From an uncultured Oscillospiraceae bacterium (GTDB lineage Bacteria > Bacillota > Clostridia > Oscillospirales > Acutalibacteraceae): 64,000 bases of DNA. Every line of letters begins with the position of its first letter. Position 1 is the stretch's first letter. The translations under genes were made by a program, and so were the position numbers. This document shows, in pieces, positions 35,810-42,615 of this stretch. Where the stretch lies: contig UQQR01000002.1 in the NCBI GenBank assembly GCA_900543215.1, forward strand, positions 70,062 through 134,061. The letters run 5' to 3'. The notes beneath the pieces were generated by a model. The model was given only the letters and a program-made list of their open reading frames with translations. It had not been told where the DNA came from and did no database searches.

Positions 35810-37519
35810 TTAAAATCCTAGGAGCTTTGTTCCTACATCCGCAAGCAGTGAAAGCTCTTTTTCAGATGATTCCATAGTCTTTCCGACAGAGCCGAGATAC
35901 ATCTTAATCTTCGGTTCGGTTCCCGACGGGCGAACTATAAGCGAACTGCCGTCCTCCATATAATAGCAGAGAACATTGGATTTAGGCAGAGTAATTTTGT
36001 TTTCAACGCCGTTTACGGTGTCGTAGCTTACCGAGGTATCGTAATCGTCGCGCTTTACCACCTTATGACCGTTTATTTCGGTCGGGGGATTGGTGCGAAG
36101 CTCGGTCATTATGCCCTTAATTTTGTTCATACCGCTTTCGCCCTCGCAGGTGAAGCTCTTTTGAGAGCAGAGGTAATAGCCGTACTTTTTATAAAGTCCG
36201 TCAAGCACATCTATAAGGTTCTTGCCTTCTGCTTTATAAAATGCCACCATTTCGCAAATAAGCATTGAGGCGATTACGGCGTCCTTATCGCGCACATAGG
36301 TGCCGCCCAAATAACCGTAGCTTTCCTCAAAACCGAATACATAACGGTCTTCTTCGCCCTTCTTTTCAAGCTCGGTTATTTGCTCGCCTATAAACTTGAA
36401 TCCTGTAAGCACATCTATAAGCTTACAGCCGTAATTGTCGGCAATCTTTCTGCAAAGCTCGGTTGAGACTATGGTTTTAACCGCAATCGGGTCTTTGGGC
36501 AGCGTGCCGTTTGCTTTTCTTCTCGAAAGCACAAAATCAAGAAGCAACGCGCCTACATCATTGCCGGAAAACAGCTTGTATTCATCCTTGTCCGGCATTG
36601 CTATGCCCACACGGTCACAGTCGGGGTCGGTGGCAAGAAGTAAATCGGGCTTTATGTCCTTTGCAAGCTTTAAAGCGCACTCAAACGCCTGTCTTATCTC
36701 GGGGTTCGGGTAGGGCGCCGTCGGGAAATTGCCGTTCGGCTTTTCCTGCTCGGGCACAACCGTTACATTTGTCACGCCTATTTTGCTTAAAATTTTTCTT
36801 ACGGGCTTGTTGCCGCTTCCGTGAAGAGGAGTGTATATTACCTTGAGAGCTCCCACATCGGTATTCGGTGCCACGCGGCAAGCCATAACGCAATCGAGGT
36901 ATTCGTTTATAATATCGTCGCCGATATATTCGATTTTGCCCTCTTTTACCGCATTTTCAAAATCGGTCGTTTTAACATCATCAAAAATGTCAACCTTATT
37001 CATGATGGAAAGCACATAATCCGCCGCTTCAAGACCGAGCTGACAGCCGTCCGGTCCGTAAGCCTTGTAGCCGTTGTACTTTGCGGGGTTATGGCTTGCG
37101 GTAACCACAACGCCGGCGTCGCATTTAAGTCTTCTTACCGCAAATGAAAGCATAGGAGTAGGCATAAGCTCTTTGTAAATATATACCTTTATTCCGTTAG
37201 CGGCAAATATCGAAGCCGCTGTTTTTGCAAAAAGGTCGGATTTAATACGGCTGTCATAGGCTATTGCAACCCGTCCGTCTTTTGTAACTGAGTTTACATA
37301 TGCCGCAAGTCCTTGGGACGCCTTGCCTACGGTATAAATATTCATACGGTTAGTTCCCGCTCCGATAACTCCTCTCAGTCCGCCCGTGCCGAACTCAAGG
37401 TCTTTATAAAATGCGTCGGATATAGCTTCTTCGTTACCCTTTATAGCTTTAAGCTCCGAAACAAGATCGGGGTCACCGAATGCTTTTTCGCACCAAAGCT
37501 TATATTTTTCTTCAAACAT
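35810..37519 (-). CDS. Phosphoglucomutase / phosphomannomutase
   Basis: Interconverts glucose-1-phosphate and glucose-6-phosphate (or mannose phosphates). About 569 residues, the long PgcA-type form. Catalytic serine loop TASHNPAKYNGYKAYG (near 137), metal loop ATDPDCDRVG (near 303), sugar loop FGFEESYGYL (near 394) and phosphate loop RPSGTEPKIKMY (near 535) are all present. The ATG at 37519 is chosen because AAAGGGAG lies 8 bases upstream; a GTG three codons earlier overlaps that site. It would connect glycogen breakdown (glgP at 42.6 kb) to glycolysis. Confidence 0.95.
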   Translation of the reverse strand: MFEEKYKLWCEKAFGDPDLVSELKAIKGNEEAISDAFYKDLEFGTGGLRGVIGAGTNRMNIYTVGKASQGLAAYVNSVTKDGRVAIAYDSRIKSDLFAKTAASIFAANGIKVYIYKELMPTPMLSFAVRRLKCDAGVVVTASHNPAKYNGYKAYGPDGCQLGLEAADYVLSIMNKVDIFDDVKTTDFENAVKEGKIEYIGDDIINEYLDCVMACRVAPNTDVGALKVIYTPLHGSGNKPVRKILSKIGVTNVTVVPEQEKPNGNFPTAPYPNPEIRQAFECALKLAKDIKPDLLLATDPDCDRVGIAMPDKDEYKLFSGNDVGALLLDFVLSRRKANGTLPKDPIAVKTIVSTELCRKIADNYGCKLIDVLTGFKFIGEQITELEKKGEEDRYVFGFEESYGYLGGTYVRDKDAVIASMLICEMVAFYKAEGKNLIDVLDGLYKKYGYYLCSQKSFTCEGESGMNKIKGIMTELRTNPPTEINGHKVVKRDDYDTSVSYDTVNGVENKITLPKSNVLCYYMEDGSSLIVRPSGTEPKIKMYLGSVGKTMESSEKELSLLADVGTKLLGF

Positions 37520-37562
37520 AAAATACACTCCCTTTTGAAATGATTATACTGTTTACTTTATC

Positions 37563-37591
37563 ATTATAACAAAAAACATTGTCGATAACAA
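37563..37591 (-). promoter_or_regulatory. pgm promoter
   Basis: On the minus strand TTGTTA (37591-37586), 17-bp spacer, TATAAT (37568-37563). The -35 lies inside the left 12-bp direct repeat of the AT-rich island. Confidence 0.7.
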
Positions 37592-37596
37592 GTAAT
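37585..37596 (+). repeat. Left 12-bp direct repeat of AT-rich island
   Basis: ATAACAAGTAAT, identical to the copy at 40549-40560. The two copies bracket the AT-rich segment and sit close to its visible edges. Confidence 0.6.
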
Positions 37597-37890
37597 TTTA
37601 CCGTAATTTATGTGAATTGCAAAATTATATGTTTTATGGTATGCTTGTGCTACAATAGGAACAAAAAATTATTATCAAGGATTTTTGATAAAGAATGGTT
37701 AAAACAAAACATATAGCAGGTATTATCGGTATTGCTAAACTGAAATTTACGAGTGTTATATGAAAATCTTAAAATGTAACTGCCATTGAAATTACTGCAA
37801 AGATTATAAAGATAGCTACTAAAAGCAGTAGTTACATATTTTTAATTGAGTAAAAACAAGTGCTGGGTGTTGTTTCTATTGCCCTGCATT
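37597..37890. other. AT-rich non-coding stretch at left of island
   Basis: No convincing gene. It contains an extended -10 (TGC-TACAAT, ending 37656), an inverted repeat TTATCAA/TTGATAA at 37672-37678 and 37685-37691, and a stem pairing ATGTAACT near 37775 with AGTTACAT near 37830. A 22-codon ORF at 37695-37763 lacks a ribosome site and is not called. The stretch may hold a small RNA, but nothing identifies it. Confidence 0.35.
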
Positions 37891-37918
37891 TACCATATTT
37901 TTCTTGACAAATATGGTA
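37891..37918 (+). promoter_or_regulatory. 28-bp palindrome over the -35 of the leader cistron
   Basis: Perfect 10-bp arms TACCATATTT and AAATATGGTA with an 8-bp spacer. The palindrome is centred on the -35 element (TTGACA at 37904-37909), the classic place for a repressor operator. Confidence 0.65.
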
Positions 37919-37932
37919 GATTACACTATAAT
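37904..37932 (+). promoter_or_regulatory. Consensus sigma-A promoter of the leader cistron
   Basis: TTGACA at 37904-37909, 17-bp spacer, TATAAT at 37927-37932: perfect consensus. Start predicted near 37939. Confidence 0.85.
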
Positions 37933-37962
37933 AAAATCAAATAAAGAAAGGATGTGTTTTCT

Positions 37963-38049
37963 ATGAAAATCATTTTAGCAGATCAACGAATTCTTGTGCG
38001 AAAACCACCGCTTTATTTAAATCTAGGTAATATAGGGATTAGCAGTTAA
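37963..38049 (+). CDS. 28-residue leader-peptide-like ORF
   Basis: Short ORF reading MKIILADQRILVRKPPLY... and ending NIGISS. AAAGGA lies 10 bases upstream of the ATG. It is the only ORF in a transcript defined by a consensus promoter and a strong terminator, and its TAA forms part of the terminator stem. It has no signal peptide or membrane helix. Layout is that of a leader peptide controlling the downstream gene by attenuation; a free-standing peptide or untranslated small RNA are alternatives. No known leader is recognised. Confidence 0.45.
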   Translation: MKIILADQRILVRKPPLYLNLGNIGISS

Positions 38050-38090
38050 CGCATAAGACTTTGTTTCAAAACAGAGCTTATGCGTTTTTT
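38048..38090 (+). terminator. Terminator of the leader cistron
   Basis: AACGCATAAG at 38048-38057 pairs with CTTATGCGTT at 38077-38086, and the inner bases continue the stem. T6 follows. The 5' arm begins inside the stop codon of the 28-codon ORF. Confidence 0.88.
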
Positions 38091-38159
38091 GTTTTAATTT
38101 AAAGGTGGTAAGGTCGCTTAATTTACAGATTGAAAAATAATATTGATAGGAGTTATAGT

Positions 38160-38954
38160 ATGAAGAAGAGAACATTATTAATTAAATTGGTAGCAATTAT
38201 CACAATTTTATCCATCTCTGTGTGTTCTATTGGTGTATCGGCGGCTCAGACAGTGAGCATTGATGACTTTTTGTTAGAAGCTGGTTTTCCTCAAGATTTA
38301 ATTGATACTATGTCAGAAATTCAAAAAGAAATTATTTATGAAAAATCTAAAAATGATATTATTAAGTTCGCCGGATATGAGACACAAAACTTTGTTTTGT
38401 CCGAAGAAGATGGGTTGTCTGCTATTCAGCCGCGTGGTGGCTTGATTTCAGAATCCGATTTAACAATATCTGTTTTTGGTACATATACAACTAATTCAAG
38501 TGGCACTGTATTGTATTCTACGGTATATCCTAATTTTGTTTGGCATAAACCTGTAAAGGTAAAAAACGATTCATTTTCTATGGCAATGTATTCCGGTTGG
38601 GAAGCTATACCAGGTGAAGTAAATTTAAGATTACATCTTATGAACAGTCAAGGTGAATCCGCACAATATGTCGATTTGAACCCCGCTAATAGTCATTCGG
38701 CTGGTTATTCGTATAAAATTCCCTCTAATACGGGCGCTATGCAAGGAATGTATGCGGGATATGCATACTATGATATAGATAAAATGTCTTCATCAGCATC
38801 TCCAAGAATATCGTTGCATTATGTTCACGATAAAAGCTCGATTATTAATGCTTCATACAGTATAAGCATTGGAGTTGGAAGCATATCATTATCAAGTAAT
38901 GATAATGATTTATACGTTATGTCTGGTAATTACAATGTTTCTGGATTAGCGTAA
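38160..38954 (+). CDS. Secreted protein of unknown function
   Basis: About 264 residues from the ATG at 38160, with TAGGAG 8 bases upstream. A clear signal peptide (MKKRTLLIKLVAIITILSIS) ends in VSAAQ. The mature part begins with an acidic helix, DDFLLEAGFPQDLIDTMSEI, then a beta-rich, Ser/Tyr/Gly-rich region with few charges and no cysteines. I do not recognise a family or catalytic motif. Codons are AT-rich (AAT, ATA, TTA), unlike the flanking housekeeping genes, which suggests transfer. It lies just downstream of the leader-peptide cistron and may be controlled by it. Confidence 0.75.
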   Translation: MKKRTLLIKLVAIITILSISVCSIGVSAAQTVSIDDFLLEAGFPQDLIDTMSEIQKEIIYEKSKNDIIKFAGYETQNFVLSEEDGLSAIQPRGGLISESDLTISVFGTYTTNSSGTVLYSTVYPNFVWHKPVKVKNDSFSMAMYSGWEAIPGEVNLRLHLMNSQGESAQYVDLNPANSHSAGYSYKIPSNTGAMQGMYAGYAYYDIDKMSSSASPRISLHYVHDKSSIINASYSISIGVGSISLSSNDNDLYVMSGNYNVSGLA

Positions 38955-38977
38955 ATATTAATTGATGTAGGTGCAAT

Positions 38978-39295
38978 ATGAAAAGAAGTATTAAAATCAT
39001 GCTATTAGGGATAGTTTTAATTTTATTTGGCATATATTTACGAACTCTTTATATAGAACATCTATCAGGTCCTTTCGCCGAGTTTATTTATACTGCAACC
39101 CCTATTATTGGAATGGTTGTTGCACTATATGGTTTCTTTAGGGTAGATCCTGAAGAAGACTTAACCGAAAAAATATATTCAATTCTCTTAGAAGAAAAGA
39201 ATGTTAAAGAAAATGTATTGGTGTGTAAAAAGTGCGGTCAGGAATATAAGGAAAGTTATACTTCCTGCCCGTGGTGTGGATATAAAGAAAGTTAG
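38978..39295 (+). CDS. Two-helix membrane protein with C-terminal zinc ribbon
   Basis: A 105-residue protein with two hydrophobic segments (about 5-24 and 36-55), an acidic helix, and a C-terminal zinc ribbon CKKCGQEYKESYTSCPWCG (two CxxC pairs). The ribbon should face the cytoplasm. Function unknown. It starts 23 bp after the secreted protein gene, so the two are probably one unit. The same AT-rich codon use applies. Confidence 0.75.
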   Translation: MKRSIKIMLLGIVLILFGIYLRTLYIEHLSGPFAEFIYTATPIIGMVVALYGFFRVDPEEDLTEKIYSILLEEKNVKENVLVCKKCGQEYKESYTSCPWCGYKES

Positions 39296-39413
39296 CATTT
39301 ATTATTAAATTTAATATACGGTATTATCAAATGCTAATTGAATATTGGTTTTAAATATGTATCGTCAAATAATTCATTGAACTATTTATCATATTGCTAA
39401 AACCACCCCTACA

Positions 39414-39565
39414 AACCCTCTCGAAAAGTGCGCTATATGAGAGGGTGTGAAACTTAAATGTTTGATGGGATAAAAAATTATTCTTCGCTCATCAAAGGTA
39501 TAAATTGAATATTTATCAAAGTGCCCTCTTGTTTAAAGAAGTTTAAGCAGGAGGGCTATTTTTTT
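39414..39565 (+). ncRNA. Candidate structured RNA with terminator
   Basis: The first stem pairs ACCCTCTC (about 39414-39421) with GAGAGGGT (about 39440-39447). The second pairs TTTGATG (39460-39466) with CATCAAA (39490-39496). The third has 15-bp arms beginning GCCCTC (39523) and ending GAGGGC (39556), a GAAG loop, and a T-run to 39565. No promoter is clear. It could be a small RNA, an attenuated leader, or the 3' end of the preceding mRNA. Confidence 0.4.
39523..39565 (+). terminator. Strong intrinsic terminator
   Basis: A 15-bp stem with two G-T pairs, GAAG loop, then TATTTTTTTA. It could end the secreted-protein transcript. Confidence 0.8.
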
Positions 39566-39688
39566 ACCCTCATCAAAACAGAAGAGGTGTAAGTTTTGGA
39601 TCGACAGGCAAATATCCGTCCGCCGCCCTTCCCACAGGGAAGCCGAGGCTAAAAATCGGAGATTTTAAAGGCAAGGCAGGAATAACTG

Positions 39689-39739
39689 TCATACCATACT
39701 ATAATGTATCCTTGTAAAACAAGGAAAAGTATGGTATGA
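39689..39739 (+). promoter_or_regulatory. Nested palindrome around the -10 upstream of GNAT gene
   Basis: Perfect 12-bp outer arms TCATACCATACT (39689-39700) and AGTATGGTATGA (39728-39739). The inner stem is TCCTTGT/ACAAGGA (39709-39715 and 39719-39725). A TATAAT at 39700-39705 begins on the last base of the left arm. GTATGA/TCATAC recurs at about 39753 and 39766. Likely an operator. Confidence 0.55.
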
Positions 39740-39802
39740 TTTCTTATGTAGAAGTATGATTTTTGTCATACATAGAAATGAACTAAAATCGGGGATATGA
39801 CA

Positions 39803-40531
39803 ATGGAGCCTTTAGAAAAAATAGAAGATATATTCACCAACGAAAAACAGAAATTTTGTGAATTCTTAGCTTGTTTATATAACCGTGGAATGTGTGAAAT
39901 CTTTGTTGATTATCGAGACAATAATAATTTCTGTTTTCACAGACGAGCTGAACAGTTTGGTATCAATGATTTGTATATTTATTTTGAAGATATAAATTAT
40001 TTTGATAGTGTGATACGCTTATACGAAGGATTGACAACAGTTTCAATAATTACTCCGCTGGATTTAGATACAAATAAATACGAAAATGATTGGAAAATAT
40101 CAGTACGAAGGCAATTCTATAAAGATAAAGCATCTAAAACGGCTATATCTAATAATTACACGCAGTTAAATAAATCACATATTTCTATAATTGATAGTAG
40201 CACCTCGGATACTGTGAAATGCAACTATCATATGGCTCTAGAGTATGATGGCGAGAATTATGCTATTTTGTCAGACAAACTCTTTTGTTTTCTAAGTACA
40301 AGTAAAACGGAAAAAGCGGATTTGATAGAAATCGATTGGATATACACTGAACCACAACATCGAAAAAAAGGATATGCTACACAACTATTAGAGGATGTGT
40401 CAAACTATTATCTATCAAAAGGATTATTAGTTACTTACCATTGTAGCAAAGAAAATCTCGCTTCAGCCAACACAGCAGTTAAAAGTGGTTTTGTTGAAAC
40501 AAGTGAGGAAATTATATTTGAAAGAAAGTAA
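39803..40531 (+). CDS. GNAT family N-acetyltransferase (island)
   Basis: About 242 residues with a C-terminal GNAT domain. Motif A reads IDWIYTEPQHRKKGYATQLL (near 190), followed by TYHCSKENLASANTAVKSGF, the usual motif B region. The first 130 residues are not recognised; the layout fits two-domain GNAT proteins (PF12746-like). The ATG at 39803 is preferred because GGGG lies 8 bases upstream; the ATG at 39797 is too close to it. Substrate unknown. Codons are AT-rich. A nested palindrome upstream suggests regulated expression. Confidence 0.82.
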   Translation: MEPLEKIEDIFTNEKQKFCEFLACLYNRGMCEIFVDYRDNNNFCFHRRAEQFGINDLYIYFEDINYFDSVIRLYEGLTTVSIITPLDLDTNKYENDWKISVRRQFYKDKASKTAISNNYTQLNKSHISIIDSSTSDTVKCNYHMALEYDGENYAILSDKLFCFLSTSKTEKADLIEIDWIYTEPQHRKKGYATQLLEDVSNYYLSKGLLVTYHCSKENLASANTAVKSGFVETSEEIIFERK

Positions 40532-40548
40532 AATATGTAATTGAATCG

Positions 40549-40560
40549 TATAACAAGTAA
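40549..40560 (+). repeat. Right 12-bp direct repeat of AT-rich island
   Basis: ATAACAAGTAAT, matching 37585-37596. It lies between the GNAT stop and the cls promoter, where base composition returns to that of the housekeeping genes. Confidence 0.6.
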
Positions 40561-40602
40561 TGTTATATATTTTTATGATATTTCTTTTTTGAAAAAGGAA
40601 TT

Positions 40603-40631
40603 TTGTCTTTAGTTTAACACAAGCATATAAT
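40603..40631 (+). promoter_or_regulatory. cls promoter
   Basis: TTGTCT at 40603-40608, 17-bp spacer, TATAAT at 40626-40631. Confidence 0.65.
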
Positions 40632-40659
40632 AACCTTAATTCGGTGGGGTGATTGCCTG

Positions 40660-42189
40660 ATGAAAGAGAAAAAAAGAGGTATAAGAATACAGACGAGAAT
40701 TATCGTTTCGGCATTTTTGCTGCTTGTTCAGCTGGTATTTCTTTTCTTTGTGGTTTACAACATAACAGAAAAATCCGCGGCGCTTTATGTTGTTTCAATG
40801 CTTGCGGGTGCGGCAATGGTTATTTATATAGTTAACCGCAGGGGCAATCCGAGCCATAAAATCGCATGGATAATTTTTATACTTTTATTTCCGGTTTTCG
40901 GTATTTCCGTTTATCTCCTATGGGGCGGCGGCAGAGTGTTGCCGCATCTTCGCAAAAAAATGGAGGTATGCGAATCGCACTATCTGCCCTTGCTTGCCGA
41001 TGATACGGAAGAGAGGGAAAGGCTCCGTTATTACGATATGTTCCATTCAAGACAGGCGGATTATCTTTCGGGCGAATCGGGCTATCCGCTTTACGGACAT
41101 ACAAAAACCGAATATCTGTCTCCCGGTGAAAGGATATTTGAAAGGCTTACAGAGGAACTTTGTAAGGCGCAAAAATACATTTATATGGAGTTTTTTATCC
41201 TTGCGGAAGGATATATGTGGGACGAGATACACAAAATACTGAGAAAAAAGGTAAATGACGGCGTTGAGGTAAAGATTATTTTTGACGATTTCGGTTCCAT
41301 AAAGCGCCAGCACAAGAATTTTATTACAAAGCTCAAGGAAGAAAAAATCGAGGTTTCGGTATTTAATCCCATAAAACCGTCTATGAACATATTTATGAAC
41401 AACCGCAACCACCGCAAAATCGTGGTGGTAGACGGCTCTGTTGCTTTTACGGGCGGTTTTAATATAGGAGACGAATATATAAACCGTATGGTAAGGTTCG
41501 GTCATTGGCTTGACAGCGGTATTATGCTTAAGGGCGACGCGGTAAAGAGCTTTTTGGCAATGTTTTGCTGTATGTGGGAATTTACGACGGGCAGACAGAT
41601 AGATATTAAGGCGCACCTTTCCGATAACAGCAGTGCGGACGACGGATTTGTACTTCCCTACTGCGACGACCCGTTAAATGAAAAAAACCCTGCCGAGGGT
41701 ATTTATATGCAGATACTCAACACGGCGCAAAAGTATGTGTACATTGCCTCGCCGTATCTGATAATAGACAATACTATGACAACGGTGCTCACAATGGCGG
41801 CAAAGTCGGGAATCGATGTGAGGATAATCACTCCGCATATACCGGATAAATGGTATGTTCACCCAGTTACTCAATATAACTATCTTGAACTGCTTGAAGC
41901 CGGTGTAAGGATATACGAGTATACGCCCGGCTTTATACATTCCAAGTTGTTTTTGTCAGACGATAAAATTGCTACCGTGGGAACTGTCAACATGGATTAC
42001 CGCAGTTTTATTTTCCACTTTGAATGCGGCGCGTGGGTGTGTGACAACGAAACCGTGCTTGATATTAAAAAGCAGTTTGAGGAGCTTTTTAAGGTGTCGG
42101 AGGAGATAAATATTTCGGAGTGGAAAAAGAGGCCGATAAGGCTCCGTCTCAAACAGGCAATTCTTCACATATTTGCTCCCTTTATGTGA
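40660..42189 (+). CDS. cls: Cardiolipin synthase
   Basis: Joins two phosphatidylglycerol molecules into cardiolipin and glycerol at the membrane. The 509-residue protein has two N-terminal membrane helices (about 10-65) and two phospholipase D motifs: NHRKIVVVDGSVAFTGGFN (HxKxxxxD, near 247) and IHSKLFLSDDKIATVGTVN (near 427). GGTGGGGTGA precedes the ATG. Its substrate is made through PgsA (22.2 kb). Its stop codon directly abuts the promoter of the next small gene. Confidence 0.94.
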   Translation: MKEKKRGIRIQTRIIVSAFLLLVQLVFLFFVVYNITEKSAALYVVSMLAGAAMVIYIVNRRGNPSHKIAWIIFILLFPVFGISVYLLWGGGRVLPHLRKKMEVCESHYLPLLADDTEERERLRYYDMFHSRQADYLSGESGYPLYGHTKTEYLSPGERIFERLTEELCKAQKYIYMEFFILAEGYMWDEIHKILRKKVNDGVEVKIIFDDFGSIKRQHKNFITKLKEEKIEVSVFNPIKPSMNIFMNNRNHRKIVVVDGSVAFTGGFNIGDEYINRMVRFGHWLDSGIMLKGDAVKSFLAMFCCMWEFTTGRQIDIKAHLSDNSSADDGFVLPYCDDPLNEKNPAEGIYMQILNTAQKYVYIASPYLIIDNTMTTVLTMAAKSGIDVRIITPHIPDKWYVHPVTQYNYLELLEAGVRIYEYTPGFIHSKLFLSDDKIATVGTVNMDYRSFIFHFECGAWVCDNETVLDIKKQFEELFKVSEEINISEWKKRPIRLRLKQAILHIFAPFM

Positions 42190-42218
42190 TTGACATTTTA
42201 CGGATATACTGATATAAT
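42190..42218 (+). promoter_or_regulatory. Consensus promoter of the 47-aa membrane protein
   Basis: TTGACA at 42190-42195, 17-bp spacer, TATAAT at 42213-42218: perfect consensus, starting on the base after the cls stop codon. Confidence 0.88.
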
Positions 42219-42245
42219 ATTACTTAAGAGGAAGGTGGTTTTCAC

Positions 42246-42389
42246 ATGAAAGGCTTTTTAAAATTCATTTTTTCTGTTTTTGCGGTTGCCGCCGCGGTTT
42301 TCGGTGCGCTTGTTGTTATTGATCAGGTCATTAACAAAAACCGCATTAAGGGCGATTATCTTGAGTGCGAAGGCACCGAGGAAATCTGA
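42246..42389 (+). CDS. 47-residue single-helix membrane protein
   Basis: Small ORF with a strong ribosome site (AGGAAGGTGG). One hydrophobic helix occupies about residues 4-26 (FLKFIFSVFAVAAAVFGALV). A short polar tail follows, INKNRIKGDYLECEGTEEI, with one cysteine. It forms its own transcription unit with a perfect promoter and a terminator 6 bases after the stop. The codon use matches the host genome. Function unknown; strong expression is implied by the promoter. Confidence 0.75.
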   Translation: MKGFLKFIFSVFAVAAAVFGALVVIDQVINKNRIKGDYLECEGTEEI

Positions 42390-42394
42390 TGTAC

Positions 42395-42423
42395 GGTCTC
42401 CCCGCTCGGGAGACCTTTTATTA
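42395..42423 (+). terminator. Terminator of the 47-aa gene
   Basis: Stem GGTCTCCC / GGGAGACC with a CGCTC loop, then TTTTATTAT. Confidence 0.85.
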
Positions 42424-42543
42424 TATTTAAAAACCGTCCGTTTATTGTTACAAATCACTAGTTTTTTTCTGATTTATATATATTTAACCATTTTTTTGTT
42501 TAATATATATAATTATTCGTTCAATAATAGTTGCAGTTACATC

Positions 42544-42572
42544 TTGAAAAAGCCGTGCGAATATTGTATCAT
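42544..42572 (+). promoter_or_regulatory. glgP promoter
   Basis: TTGAAA at 42544-42549, 17-bp spacer, TATCAT at 42567-42572. About 35 bp before the ribosome site AGGAG. Confidence 0.6.
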
Positions 42573-42615
42573 ATTATTGTAAATAATAACCTTAATAAGT
42601 ATAGGAGATGCTTTT

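Larger units (their letters stand above)
39296..39802. other. Non-coding stretch with structured elements and mobile-element-like patch
   Basis: About 500 bp without a gene. It holds three successive stem-loops ending in a terminator (39414-39565), a more GC-rich patch with a CTTCCC/GGGAAG hairpin (39628-39642), and a nested palindrome ahead of the GNAT gene (39689-39739). The GC-rich patch contrasts with its surroundings and may be a decayed piece of another mobile element; that is a guess. Confidence 0.45.

Noticed and set aside
37695..37763. 22-codon ORF at the left of the island (MVKTKHIAGIIG...)
   Set aside because: No ribosome site at a usable distance and no terminator; kept only as part of the non-coding description.
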